From contig CAVTTK010000001.1 in NCBI GenBank assembly GCA_963737625.1, positions 248,001 to 312,000 on the forward strand: a stretch of 64,000 bases of DNA, in the 5' to 3' direction. This document shows, one piece after another, positions 42,138 through 51,751 of this stretch. Both the position numbers and the translations under genes were made by a program. This DNA comes from Bog-756 sp963737625. Lineage in GTDB: Bacteria; Actinomycetota; Acidimicrobiia; Acidimicrobiales; RAAP-2. The notes beneath the pieces were generated by a model, which was not told the origin of the DNA, ran no database searches, and saw nothing but the letters and a program-made list of their open reading frames with translations. Position 1 is the stretch's first letter. Every line of letters starts with the position of its first letter.

Positions 42138-44066
42138 GTGCTCCACGTGACCTACCTGATCATCTTGCTGCCCCTGGTCGGGTTCGCCGTCCAGTTGGTG
42201 GCCGGCCGGCGCCTGGGGGACCCGGCCGCCGGCGGGGTGGCCACGGCCTTCATCGGGGCCAGCTTCCTGGTCTCCGTCGGCGTGTATCTGGACCTGCTCA
42301 CGGTCAACGCCCCGGTCCGGACCTACACCCAGAACCTGTGGACGTGGATCCCGGTGGACTCCCTGCAGGTCCACGCCCGGCTCTTCGTGGACCCCCTGTC
42401 CATGACCATGGTCCTGTTCATCACCGGGATCTCCACCATGATCCACCTGTACTCCATCGGGTACATGAAGGGGGACAAGGACTACTCCAAGTTCTTCTTG
42501 TACATGAACCTGTTCGTGGCCTCCATGCTCATCTTGGTGCTGGGCTCCAACCTGCTGGTCACCTTCGTGGGTTGGGAGGGTGTGGGCACCTGCTCCTACT
42601 GGCTGGTCTCATTCTGGTTCACCAAGGAGTCGGCGGCTAGTGCCGGCAAGAAGGCCTTCGTCTACAACCGGATCGGCGACGTCGGCTTCCTGCTGGCCAT
42701 CTTCCTGGTCTTCGAGCGGGTCCGCTCACTGGAGTACACCACCATCTTCTCGCACCTCGACCGGATCGGATCGGGGTACATCACGGCCATCTGCCTGCTG
42801 CTGCTGGTGGGGGTGATGGGGAAGTCGGCCCAGATCCCCCTGTTCCCCTGGCTGGCCGACGCCATGGAGGGCCCCACCCCCGTCTCCGCCCTCATCCACG
42901 CCGCCACCATGGTGACCGCCGGGGTCTACCTCCTGTGTCGCATCAACCCGCTCCTGCATGCCTCGAGCTCGGCGGCGTTGACCGTGGCCATCGTGGGTGG
43001 CCTGACCGCCTTCGTGGCCGCCACCATCGCCTGCGCCCAGCAGGACATCAAGAAGGTCCTGGCCTACTCCACGGTCTCCCAGCTGGGCTACATGTTCCTG
43101 GCCATCGGGTGTGGGGCCTACGAGGCGGCCATCTTTCTGATGGTGGCCCACGCCTTCTTCAAGGGCCTGCTGTTCCTCGGCGCCGGCTCGGCCATCCACG
43201 GCCTCCACGACGAGCAGGACCTGAAGCGCATGGGCAATCTCCGCCACTACATGCCCCTGACCTTCATCACCTTCGGGATCGGCTGGCTGTGCATCGCCGC
43301 CGTCCCGCCGCTGTCGGGGTTCTGGGCCAAGGGCGACGTGTTGGAGAACACCTGGGCCGCCCACCCGGCCCTGTGGGGCCTCGGCCTGCTCACCGCCCTG
43401 CTCACCGCCTACTACATGAGCCGTCTCACCGGTCTGGCCTTCTTCGGCGGTGACCGGTTCGCCGACGCCGTGCCGGTCGACGTGGACACCGACATGCCCG
43501 ACGCCCACCATGCCGAGGGGCCGATCGGGGAGCCCCACGAGTCGCCCCGCATCATGGTCATCCCCCTGTGGATCCTGGCCTTCTTCGCCGCCATCGCCGG
43601 CATCCTGGCCGCCTCCAATAACCACGTTTCGCTGGCCAAGTGGGTGGACCCGGTCTTCGGGTCCAACCTGTTCGACGACCACCTGAGCACCGGGGCGCTG
43701 TGGACCCTGGGCATCACCGACGCCATCATCGCCGTCATCGGTGTGTTCATCGGTCTCCGGCTGTGGATGAACGTGTCCCAGCGACCGCAGTTGGAGGTTC
43801 CGTTCCTCCGGAACTCGTGGTACATCAACGAGTTCTACGACGCGGTCTTCGGCCGGCCGGCGGCCCGCATGGCCGCCTTCAGCGCGGAGGTCATCGACCC
43901 CAAGGTCATCGACGGCGGGGTCAACGGCGTGGCCACCCTGGTCCGCCGGTCGGGAGCGCTGATCCGGCGGACCCAGACCGGGTACGTGCGCAACTACGTG
44001 CTCGGCATCGTGCTCGGCACCGTGCTCATCCTGGCCTTCGTGCTCACCCGGATGTGGTGGGGCTGA
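42138..44066 (+). CDS. nuoL: NADH-quinone oxidoreductase subunit L
   Basis: Outermost antiporter-like subunit, 642 residues with about 14-16 helices and the long lateral helix at the C-terminus. Signatures include FVGWEGVGTCSYWLV, KKAFVYNRIGDVGFLL, FPWLADAMEGPTPVSALIHAATMVTAGVYL in segments, and the lysine of AQQDIKKVLAYSTVSQLGYM. A His/Asp-rich loop of about 35 residues (DVDTDMPDAHHAEG) sits between late helices. GTG at 42138 is the start; the stop overlaps the nuoM ATG by one base. Confidence 0.95.
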   Translation: MLHVTYLIILLPLVGFAVQLVAGRRLGDPAAGGVATAFIGASFLVSVGVYLDLLTVNAPVRTYTQNLWTWIPVDSLQVHARLFVDPLSMTMVLFITGISTMIHLYSIGYMKGDKDYSKFFLYMNLFVASMLILVLGSNLLVTFVGWEGVGTCSYWLVSFWFTKESAASAGKKAFVYNRIGDVGFLLAIFLVFERVRSLEYTTIFSHLDRIGSGYITAICLLLLVGVMGKSAQIPLFPWLADAMEGPTPVSALIHAATMVTAGVYLLCRINPLLHASSSAALTVAIVGGLTAFVAATIACAQQDIKKVLAYSTVSQLGYMFLAIGCGAYEAAIFLMVAHAFFKGLLFLGAGSAIHGLHDEQDLKRMGNLRHYMPLTFITFGIGWLCIAAVPPLSGFWAKGDVLENTWAAHPALWGLGLLTALLTAYYMSRLTGLAFFGGDRFADAVPVDVDTDMPDAHHAEGPIGEPHESPRIMVIPLWILAFFAAIAGILAASNNHVSLAKWVDPVFGSNLFDDHLSTGALWTLGITDAIIAVIGVFIGLRLWMNVSQRPQLEVPFLRNSWYINEFYDAVFGRPAARMAAFSAEVIDPKVIDGGVNGVATLVRRSGALIRRTQTGYVRNYVLGIVLGTVLILAFVLTRMWWG

Positions 44067-45658
44067 TGTCGTCCACGTCCCACTTCCCCTTCCTGACCGT
44101 CCTGGTGCTGACGCCGGCCGTCGGGGCCGCCGTGGTGGCCCTCATCCCGGCCCGGCTGGTGGCCAAGCGCTTCCACGAGGCCGTGGGGGCCCTGGTGGGC
44201 CTGTTCATCCTGGTTCTGTCAGTGGTCATCGCCGGGCAGTTCAAGGTGGGGTTCGGCGGGTACCAGCTGGTCTCCGACCACGTCTGGGCCAAGGAGCTGG
44301 GCATCCACTGGTCGCTCGGTATCGACGGGATCTCCCTGTTCCTGGTGGTGATGACGGCCCTCCTCTTCCCCCTGACCATCCTGGGGGCCAGGGGACGGCG
44401 CGACCCCCGCGCCTTCGTGGCCTGGATCCTGCTCATGGAGGCGGCCTGCCTGGGCAGCTTCGTCTCCCTCGACCTGGTCCTGTTCTTCCTGTTCTTCGAG
44501 CTCACCCTGGTGCCGGCGTACTTCATCATCGGGGGCTGGGGCTACGCCCGGCGGGGCTACGCGGCCATCAAGTTCTTCGTCTACACCTTCGCCGGGTCCG
44601 CCTTCCTGCTGGTGGGCATCCTGGCCGTGGCCTTCCTCCACCAGTCCCAGACCGGGGTGCTGACCTTCGAGCTGCCGGCCCTGATGCACACCCACCTGTC
44701 GGGGACCGAGGGGGTGCTGTTGTTCCTGGCCTTCACCGCGGCCTTCGCCGTGAAGGCGCCGATCTTCCCCTTCCACACGTGGTCGCCGGACGCCTACGCC
44801 GAGGCCCCGACGGCCGGTGCCGTGCTGCTGGCCGCGGTCATGGCCAAGCTGGGCACCTACGGGATCATCCGCTTCGATCTCAATCTCTTCCCCCAGGCCA
44901 CCCGGACGCTGGCGCCGTGGCTCCTGACCCTGGCCACCATCGGGATCCTGTACGGCGCCATCGTGGCCTGCGCCCAGCGCGATCTGAAGCGCCTGCTGGC
45001 CTACTCGTCGCTGGCCCAGATCGGCTTCATCGTGCTCGGGACGTTCGCCCTGAACAGCCAGGGGCTGACCGGTGGTGTGCTCCAGATGGTCAACCACGGC
45101 CTGATCATCGCCACCCTGTTCATCCTGGTGGGTTGGATCTACGAGCGGCGCAAGACCTGGCAGGTCTCCAACCTGAAGGGCCTGCAATCCCCGGCACCGG
45201 TGATGGCCGGGGTGTTCACCGTGGCCATGCTGGCCTCCATCGGGGTGCCCGGCCTCAACGGGTTCGTCGGCGAATTCCTGGTGCTGATCGGGACGTTCGT
45301 GGCCCACCGGTGGTGGGCGGTGGTGGCCATCATGGGCGTGATCGCCGCCGCCATCTATCTCCTGTGGGCCTTCCAACAGGTGTTCCACGGGGAGCCCACC
45401 GAGGAGGACAAGGCCAAGACCCGGGACCTGAGCTGGAGTGAGCGTCTGATCGTCGCCCCGCTGATCATCGCCATCGTGTTCCTGGGGATCTTCCCCAAGC
45501 CCGTCCTGGACCGCATCACCCCCTCGGTCAACCAGCTGGTCGTCCACGTCGACCAGGTGACCCACACACCGGTGCCGGCCAGCCTCCGGCCCGGAACGGC
45601 TCTGGGCCGGCCCGCCGTCCCGTCGCTGACCTCGCCCTCGGCGGAAGGAGCCCCGTGA
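44066..45658 (+). CDS. nuoM: NADH-quinone oxidoreductase subunit M
   Basis: Antiporter-like membrane subunit of 530 residues. LGIDGISLFLVVMTALLFP, FFELTLVPAYFIIGGWG (with the proton-path Glu), FPFHTWSPDAYAEAPTAGAVLLAAVMAKLG in part, and CAQRDLKRLLAYSSLAQIGF are typical. The last 30 residues are Pro-rich and hydrophilic. ATG at 44066 is preferred because it joins the nuoL stop directly. GAAGGAG inside its end serves nuoN. Confidence 0.95.
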   Translation: MSSTSHFPFLTVLVLTPAVGAAVVALIPARLVAKRFHEAVGALVGLFILVLSVVIAGQFKVGFGGYQLVSDHVWAKELGIHWSLGIDGISLFLVVMTALLFPLTILGARGRRDPRAFVAWILLMEAACLGSFVSLDLVLFFLFFELTLVPAYFIIGGWGYARRGYAAIKFFVYTFAGSAFLLVGILAVAFLHQSQTGVLTFELPALMHTHLSGTEGVLLFLAFTAAFAVKAPIFPFHTWSPDAYAEAPTAGAVLLAAVMAKLGTYGIIRFDLNLFPQATRTLAPWLLTLATIGILYGAIVACAQRDLKRLLAYSSLAQIGFIVLGTFALNSQGLTGGVLQMVNHGLIIATLFILVGWIYERRKTWQVSNLKGLQSPAPVMAGVFTVAMLASIGVPGLNGFVGEFLVLIGTFVAHRWWAVVAIMGVIAAAIYLLWAFQQVFHGEPTEEDKAKTRDLSWSERLIVAPLIIAIVFLGIFPKPVLDRITPSVNQLVVHVDQVTHTPVPASLRPGTALGRPAVPSLTSPSAEGAP

Positions 45659-47343
45659 TGCCCTCCCTCCTGGCGGTGGCCACCGCCACGGCGACCCCGG
45701 TCATCCATACGCCCCACGTCAACTACCTGAGCATCCTCCCCATGCTGATCATGATGGGGGGCGCGGTGCTGTTGCTGGTGGTGTCCTCGCTGTTCCGCAA
45801 GATCCTGAGCGTGGGGTCGGGGACCCTGGTGGCCTCGGTGACGTCGATCGCCGCCCTGGTGGCGGCCCTGGTCCAGTGGGACCAGGTGACCACCCACGGG
45901 CCATCGGTCACCATCGCCGGCGCCATCGCCTACGACGGCTTCGCCGTCTTCATCCAGATCACCGTGGCCATCGCCATGCTGCTGTCGGCCCTGGTGGGCG
46001 ACGGCTACCTCCGTCGCGAGGGTGTGGAAGGGCCCGAGTTCCACGTCCTGGCCATGATGTCCGCGTCGGGAGCCATGATGATGGGGGCGGCCAACGACCT
46101 GATCGTGGTGTTCCTCGGACTCGAGATCATGTCCATCGCCCTCTACGTCCTGGCCGCCTTCAACCACAAGCGGGCCGAGTCGGGCGAGGCCGCCCTCAAG
46201 TACTTCGTGCTCGGCGCCTTCTCCTCGGCCGTCTTCATCTACGGGATCGCCCTGACCTACGGGGCCACCGGCTCGACCAACCTGCCCCAGATCGCCGACT
46301 ACCTGTCCAAGAACGTCATCGCCAACAACGGCGTGCTCCTCGGAGGCCTGGCCCTGCTCCTCGTGGGCTTCGGCTTCAAGATCGCCGCCGTGCCCTTCCA
46401 CATGTGGTCGCCCGACGTCTACCAGGGATCGCCGTCGCCGGTGACCGGCTTCATGGCCGCCGTGGCCAAGGTGGGGGCGTTCGCCGCCCTGCTGCGGGTG
46501 TTCGTCTCGACCTTCGGGACGGTGCGCACCGACTGGCAGCCGATCATCTGGGGCCTGGCCATCCTCAGCCTGGTGGTGGGGGCCGTGGTGGCCCTCATGC
46601 AACAGGACGTCAAACGGATGATGGCGTACTCGTCCATCAACCATGCCGGCTTCATCCTCCTCGGGGTGGAGGCGGCCACCACCCGCGGGGTGTCGGCGGC
46701 CCTCTACTACCTGTTCGCGTACACCTTCTTGACCATCGGCTCGTTCGCCGTGATCACCGTGATGTCGCGTGACGGCGACACCGGCAACACCATCACCGAC
46801 TACCGGGGCCTGGCCCGACGACAGCCCGTGCTGGCCCTGGCCTTCGCCGTCCTGCTCCTGGGCCAGGCCGGTATCCCGTTCACCACCGGCTTCCTGGCCA
46901 AGTTCGGCGTGGTGGGGGCGGTGGTGGCCACCCACGGCTACGTCCTGGCCGCCATCGCCATGGTCACGGCCGCCATCGCCGCCTTCTTCTACCTGCGGGT
47001 GGCGGTCACCATGTACTCCCCGGTGGGGGCCGTCGCCGATCCCGTGGACGGTGACGCCGGTTCCGTGTCGGACCTCGGTCCGGCGTCCACCGGCGAGGCC
47101 GCCGCCCCGGACCCCGCCGATTCCGGCTCCCTCGGTGAAGCGCTCTCGAGCGACGGCATGGTCAGCCTCTCGGTGCTGGCCGACGGTGAGCCAACCGAGG
47201 AGGTCCGCCGGCGCGGCGCCGTGCCCGTCCCCCTGCTGACCACGGTCTCCCTCGCTCTGTGCGTGGGCTTCACCGTGGTGTTCGGGATCATCCCCGGGCC
47301 CATCCTGGACTTCGCCCACGAGGCCACCCTGCTGTTCACGTAG
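45655..47343 (+). CDS. nuoN: NADH-quinone oxidoreductase subunit N
   Basis: Third antiporter-like subunit, about 562 residues. VVFLGLEIMSIALYVLAAF, GLALLLVGFGFKIAAVPFHMWSPDVYQGSP in part, and LMQQDVKRMMAYSSINHAGF identify it. A hydrophilic acidic insertion of about 70 residues (GDAGSVSDLGPAST to GEPTEEVRRRG) sits before the last membrane helix, where relatives have a short loop. Start is GTG 45655 or ATG 45658, both served by GGAAGGAG. It is the last gene of the operon, and a hairpin follows. Confidence 0.94.
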   Translation: MMPSLLAVATATATPVIHTPHVNYLSILPMLIMMGGAVLLLVVSSLFRKILSVGSGTLVASVTSIAALVAALVQWDQVTTHGPSVTIAGAIAYDGFAVFIQITVAIAMLLSALVGDGYLRREGVEGPEFHVLAMMSASGAMMMGAANDLIVVFLGLEIMSIALYVLAAFNHKRAESGEAALKYFVLGAFSSAVFIYGIALTYGATGSTNLPQIADYLSKNVIANNGVLLGGLALLLVGFGFKIAAVPFHMWSPDVYQGSPSPVTGFMAAVAKVGAFAALLRVFVSTFGTVRTDWQPIIWGLAILSLVVGAVVALMQQDVKRMMAYSSINHAGFILLGVEAATTRGVSAALYYLFAYTFLTIGSFAVITVMSRDGDTGNTITDYRGLARRQPVLALAFAVLLLGQAGIPFTTGFLAKFGVVGAVVATHGYVLAAIAMVTAAIAAFFYLRVAVTMYSPVGAVADPVDGDAGSVSDLGPASTGEAAAPDPADSGSLGEALSSDGMVSLSVLADGEPTEEVRRRGAVPVPLLTTVSLALCVGFTVVFGIIPGPILDFAHEATLLFT

Positions 47344-47379
47344 GCCCGCCGGTCCCGGGACCCGCCGGCAGGGGCGGGC
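47344..47379 (+). terminator. Hairpin after nuoN
   Basis: GCCCGCC (47344-47350) pairs with GGCGGGC (47373-47379), and between them lies a perfect 12-bp palindrome GGTCCCGGGACC (47351-47362). The structure begins at the nuoN stop codon and probably ends the nuo transcript; no U tract is present. Confidence 0.5.
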
Positions 47380-47459
47380 GGATCCTCGCCTCCTCGGTGC
47401 TCCCCGGGTACTGTCGGCCGGGCGGGCGCCCACCACCCGACGAGGTGAAGGAGTGAACC

Positions 47460-47768
47460 ATGGCCATGTCTCCGGGAGTTCCCGAACAGGGGTCGCCGGG
47501 CCGCACGCCCCGCAAGAAGCGGGAGACCCGGGAGATCGTCCGCCTCGCCGTGGCCGGCATCGCCCTGGTCCTGCTCATCGCCTTCGTCCTCGACAACAGC
47601 CAGACGGTGAAGGTCGGCTTCGTCTTCTTCAGCACGCGGCTCAGCCTCATCTGGGTGCTGCTCATCGCCGCCCTGCTGGGTGCCCTGGTGGACCGTCTGG
47701 TCATCCTGCTGCGGGAGCGGAGGAAGAAGGCCCGCCGCCCATCCGGCCAGGCCGGCCGACCGGAGTGA
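47460..47768 (+). CDS. LapA-domain (DUF1049) membrane protein
   Basis: A 102-residue protein with a basic N-terminal tail (RTPRKKRETREI) and two membrane helices at about residues 28-44 and 60-82. The conserved DNSQTVKVGFVFFST stretch lies between them. The end is strongly basic (LLRERRKKARR). In E. coli the homologue LapA takes part in lipopolysaccharide assembly, but this organism is unlikely to make LPS, so the role here is open. ATG at 47460 has AAGGAG upstream. It converges on the GGDEF-EAL gene. Confidence 0.75.
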   Translation: MAMSPGVPEQGSPGRTPRKKRETREIVRLAVAGIALVLLIAFVLDNSQTVKVGFVFFSTRLSLIWVLLIAALLGALVDRLVILLRERRKKARRPSGQAGRPE

Positions 47769-47789
47769 CCGGCTGACCGACCGGTCTGG

Positions 47790-50135
47790 TCAGCGGTGGA
47801 TGGCCGCCGAGGGGGAGCCCGTGGCCAGGGGGATCAGTGACGACGGGTCCCGGGCCAGCAGCTTGCCGAACGCTGCCGGCGGGACCGGGGGCGACACCAA
47901 GAAGCCCTGGCCCCGGTCGCACAGCTCATCGCGGAGGGCGCGGAGTTGGACCGCCCCCTCGATACCCTCGGCCAGGGTGATGAGTCCGAGGATGCGTCCC
48001 AGCTCGACCAGCGTGTGCACCAGGGCGGCCCGCTCGGGCGAACCGTCCAGCTCGGCCACGAACGACCCGTCGATCTTCAGCACGTCGACGGGGAACTGCC
48101 GCAGATAGGCCAGCGACGAGTAGCCGGTGCCGAAGTCGTCGATGGCGATCATCACGCCCAGCTCCTTCAGCCGGCGGAGGCGGCTGACGGTGGACTCGGC
48201 GTCCCGCATGAGGCTGGACTCGGTGATCTCCAGGGTCAGCTGGTCCGGGGCCAGGCCGGCCAGAGCCAGGGCCTCGGCCACGTGGTTCACGAACGCCGTT
48301 GACTCCAGCTGACGCATGGACACGTTGACCGACACCGACAGCGCATGGCCCTCGGCTCGCCACCGGGCGGCCTGGGTACACGCCTGGTGCAGGACCCACC
48401 GGCCCACGTCGACAATGAGTCCGGACTCCTCCAGCACCGGGATGAAGTCCAGCGGGGAGATCACCCCCTGGGTGGGATGCTGCCAGCGGATGAGGGCCTC
48501 GGCCGACCGGATGCCCCCGTCACTCAGATCGAAGATCGGCTGGTAGAGGAGGAAGAACTGGTCGGCGGAGATGGCGCTGTGGAGGTCCGACTTGAGGGCC
48601 AGGCGGTCGATGGCGGCGGTCTGCATGGCCGACTCGAAGAGGACCGAGGTGTTCCTCCCCCTGGCCTTGGCCAGGTAGAGGGCCACGTCGGCGTCATGGA
48701 GGAGCTCCTGAGCCGACGCCCGGTGCCCGGTGGCGATGCCGATGCTGGCCGTCACCGTGACCGGGAGGTCCTCGTAGCCCGGGATCACGAACGGCGTGCG
48801 GAGGGTCTCGCGGATCCTCTCGGCGATGGGCTCGGGCCCGAGGCTGAGGGAGATCCCTTCGGCCAGCACCACGAACTCGTCGCCGCCCAGCCGCCCCACG
48901 CTGTCGTCGGCCCGCAACATGGAGACGAAGCGGTCGCCCACGGCCTGGAGTAGCCGGTCGCCGGCCTCATGGCCCAGCGAGTCGTTGGCGTCCTTGAAGT
49001 TGTCGAGGTCGATGAAGTAGGCCGCCACGGGCTGGCCCGACCGCCGCGACCGGGCCAGCATCTGTTCGGTCCGGTCGAGGATCAACTGGCGGTTGGGCAG
49101 CCCGGTGAGGGGGTCATGGAGGGCGCGGTGGGCCAGGAGGGCCTCGAACTCCTTTCGTTCGGTGATGTCGCGGATGTTGACCACGTAGCCGTTCACCGAG
49201 GGCCGCTCCAGCTGGTTGCTGACCACGGCCTCGACCTCCCGCCAGCCGCCGTCCTTGCACAGCATCCGGAACTGCACGAGCACGTTGTCCGACGAGTCGG
49301 CCAACTCGGACCCCAACCGGCCGGTGACCCGTTCCCGATCCTCGGGGTGGACCAGCTCGGTGGGTCGGGTCCCGATCACCTCGGCGGGCACCATCCCCAG
49401 CAGGGCGTGCACGGCCGGGCTCACATAGGTGCACACCCCGTCGCCCCCGAGCACCAGCGTGGCGTCCGAGGAGTGTTGGATGAGCGAGCGGAACCGGTCC
49501 TCGGACAGGCGGGTGGTGGCCTCGGCCCGCTCCTTTTGCTCCATGGTGGCCCCGGCCATCCGGATGACGAAGATGAGGATGAAGGCGCCCATGAGGGCCA
49601 GGGCGTTGGCCTGGGACAGCGAGAGGAACGACGGGAACACCTTCTGCCACACGGCCACCTGGCCCAGCCCGATGCCCACCAGACTCCACAGGGCGGTGGT
49701 CCGCCACACCCGGGAGCCGGACCGGGCCACGTTCTCCAGGGCCAGAAAGGCGTAGGCCCCCCACAGGACCGGTCCCCACCCGCTCAGGTAGATGACCGCG
49801 GTCACCGCGGCGGCCTGGATGGCGATGCGGAGGTGGAGCCGGCTCGGGACCGGCCGGGCGTCGTAGAGGCGGTCGGCGGCCACGCTGAGCAGCGGGATGG
49901 TGATGAAGATGGCCAGCCACAGCCAGGCCGACTCCCGGGCCGCCTCGCCGAACCGCATGAGCAGCAGGAGGGCGCCGAGAGCGGCCGGGCCCATCAGATA
50001 GGCCAACACCCGGGGATTCATGTAGCGCCGGCCCCGGGAACCGGTTGCTCCGGACGAGGCGTCGGCGCCCGGATGCCCGGGAGCGGCGGAGGCCGTGCCA
50101 CGCTCGCCGTCTGGGGGACCAGGCATCCTCGACAT
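47790..50135 (-). CDS. PAS-GGDEF-EAL protein (c-di-GMP synthesis and breakdown)
   Basis: A signalling protein of about 781 residues. Five or six membrane helices occupy about residues 40-200. A PAS domain follows (FRSLIQHSSDATLVL to VVNIRDITERK), then a diguanylate cyclase domain with an intact GGDEF in GRLGGDEFVVLAEG, then an EAL phosphodiesterase domain. EALIRW, ITESSLM, IDDFGTGYSSL and LAEGIE are all present, so both activities could be real. The last motif reads GQGFLVSPP rather than the common QGYLFSKP. The start at ATG 50135 has GGAG five bases upstream. It may set the c-di-GMP level read by the RsiG-like protein. Confidence 0.88.
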   Translation of the reverse strand: MSRMPGPPDGERGTASAAPGHPGADASSGATGSRGRRYMNPRVLAYLMGPAALGALLLLMRFGEAARESAWLWLAIFITIPLLSVAADRLYDARPVPSRLHLRIAIQAAAVTAVIYLSGWGPVLWGAYAFLALENVARSGSRVWRTTALWSLVGIGLGQVAVWQKVFPSFLSLSQANALALMGAFILIFVIRMAGATMEQKERAEATTRLSEDRFRSLIQHSSDATLVLGGDGVCTYVSPAVHALLGMVPAEVIGTRPTELVHPEDRERVTGRLGSELADSSDNVLVQFRMLCKDGGWREVEAVVSNQLERPSVNGYVVNIRDITERKEFEALLAHRALHDPLTGLPNRQLILDRTEQMLARSRRSGQPVAAYFIDLDNFKDANDSLGHEAGDRLLQAVGDRFVSMLRADDSVGRLGGDEFVVLAEGISLSLGPEPIAERIRETLRTPFVIPGYEDLPVTVTASIGIATGHRASAQELLHDADVALYLAKARGRNTSVLFESAMQTAAIDRLALKSDLHSAISADQFFLLYQPIFDLSDGGIRSAEALIRWQHPTQGVISPLDFIPVLEESGLIVDVGRWVLHQACTQAARWRAEGHALSVSVNVSMRQLESTAFVNHVAEALALAGLAPDQLTLEITESSLMRDAESTVSRLRRLKELGVMIAIDDFGTGYSSLAYLRQFPVDVLKIDGSFVAELDGSPERAALVHTLVELGRILGLITLAEGIEGAVQLRALRDELCDRGQGFLVSPPVPPAAFGKLLARDPSSLIPLATGSPSAAIHR

Positions 50136-50321
50136 CGCCACTCCGATTCCGACCTTCTTCTCTCCGGAACCATCGGCCGCAACGGGTGTTTACTTAAGCC
50201 GGATGGGGGGCTCCCCGCTCCGGGACGGGAGCGGCCCGGGACAGCCCCGGCCCTTGGCCAACGGTCCTGCTCGGGTGCGGGGCCCGGGCCGGCCCCCTCG
50301 ACACAGTGGGAGGATGGTCCC

Positions 50322-51713
50322 ATGCGACAGTCGACTCCGGCGGAACGGGCGGAATTCGGGCGCCAGGCCCGGGCCAAGGTGCCGCGATCCCGGCACGGGG
50401 AGTGGTCACCGGCGCCGGACCGGACCGACCCCCTTCAGATCCTGGCCCTGCAGGGCACCACCCGCATCCCCGAACTCGTCCCCATCCGCTACGGGCGGAT
50501 GGCCGCCTCGGCCTTCGCCTTCTTCCGGGGGGCGGCGGCGGTGATGGCCGCCGATCTGGCCACCGAGGAGCAGTCGGGGCTGTCGGTGCAGCTGTGCGGG
50601 GACGCCCACCTGGCCAACTTCGGGCTCTACGCCGCCCCCAGCCGCGACCTGATCTTCGATGTCAACGACTTCGACGAGACCGTGCCCGGTCCGTTCGAGT
50701 GGGACATCAAGCGGCTGGCCGCCAGCATCGAGATCGCCGCCCGCGGCCGGGGCTTCGACCGGGCCGACCGGGCCTCGGCCGTCGAACAGGGATCCTGTTC
50801 CTACCGGAGGGCGCTCGCCGAGTTCGCCGACATGCGGGACCTGCAGATCTGGTACCTCCGCATGGACCAGGCCGCCATGGTCCGTCGATGGGGGGCCGAG
50901 GCCGGGCCCAAGGTCACCCGGGGGTTCCAGCGCACCGTGGCCAAGGCGCAGTCGAAGGACCACCTGGCCGCGTTGGCCAAGCTGACCATGGAGGTCGACG
51001 GTCGCTTGCGGTTCGTCGAGAACCCCCCGTTGATCATCCCGGCCGAGTCCCTGTTCACCGACGTCTACTCGAAGCAGACCGTCGAGCACCTCTACGACTC
51101 GTTGGCCCAGTACCGCCACACGCTCTCGGGCGACCGGCAGCGACTGCTGGAGAAGTACGAGTTCGTCGATCTGGCCCGCAAGGTGGTGGGGGTGGGCAGC
51201 GTCGGCACCCGGTGCTGGGTGGCCCTGTTCGTGGGCCGGGACAACACCGATCCCCTCTTCCTCCAGATCAAGGAGGCCGAAGCGGCGGTGGGGGAGCCGT
51301 TCCTCGGCCCGAGCGAGTACTCCCATCACGGGAAACGGGTGGTGGAGGGCCAACGGCTCATGCAGGGGGCCAGTGACATCTTCCTCGGGTGGGACAAGTT
51401 CACCGGCGACGACGGGATCACCCGCGACTTCTACCTGCGCCAGCTGTGGGACGGCAAGGGCTCGGTGGTGGTCGAGACCATGGACCCGGAGGCCCTGGGG
51501 ATCTACGCCGAGATGTGCGGGTGGGCGCTGGCCCGGGCCCACGCCCGTTCCGGCGACGCCATCGCCATGAGCGCCTACCTGGGCGGCGGGGACCGGTTCG
51601 ACCGGGCCATGAGCCAGTTCGCCGCCTCCTACGCCGACCAGAACGAGCGGGACTTCGACACCCTCACCGCGGCCATCGCCCGCGGCGCGGTGCACGCCGA
51701 GACGGGCGTCTGA
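50322..51713 (+). CDS. DUF2252 family protein
   Basis: A 463-residue protein of the DUF2252 family, of unknown function and widespread in actinobacteria. The core LCGDAHLANFGLYAAP and FDVNDFDET resemble the catalytic loop (HGDxHxxN) and metal-binding Asp of aminoglycoside-phosphotransferase-like kinases, so phosphate transfer to a small molecule is possible. Further conserved pieces are EWDIKRLAASIEIAARGRGF and DVYSKQTVEHLYD-like segments in the middle. ATG at 50322 follows GGGAGGAT by about six bases. It converges on the channel-like gene with a hairpin between them. Confidence 0.8.
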   Translation: MRQSTPAERAEFGRQARAKVPRSRHGEWSPAPDRTDPLQILALQGTTRIPELVPIRYGRMAASAFAFFRGAAAVMAADLATEEQSGLSVQLCGDAHLANFGLYAAPSRDLIFDVNDFDETVPGPFEWDIKRLAASIEIAARGRGFDRADRASAVEQGSCSYRRALAEFADMRDLQIWYLRMDQAAMVRRWGAEAGPKVTRGFQRTVAKAQSKDHLAALAKLTMEVDGRLRFVENPPLIIPAESLFTDVYSKQTVEHLYDSLAQYRHTLSGDRQRLLEKYEFVDLARKVVGVGSVGTRCWVALFVGRDNTDPLFLQIKEAEAAVGEPFLGPSEYSHHGKRVVEGQRLMQGASDIFLGWDKFTGDDGITRDFYLRQLWDGKGSVVVETMDPEALGIYAEMCGWALARAHARSGDAIAMSAYLGGGDRFDRAMSQFAASYADQNERDFDTLTAAIARGAVHAETGV

Positions 51714-51722
51714 GCCAACCGG

Positions 51723-51749
51723 CCGACGGGCCGCACCCTCAGCCGTCGG
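51723..51749. terminator. Hairpin between DUF2252 and the channel-like gene
   Basis: CCGACGG (51723-51729) pairs with CCGTCGG (51743-51749) with a 13-nt loop, in the 38-bp gap between the two convergent stops. It may end both transcripts. Confidence 0.45.
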
Positions 51750-51751
51750 TG

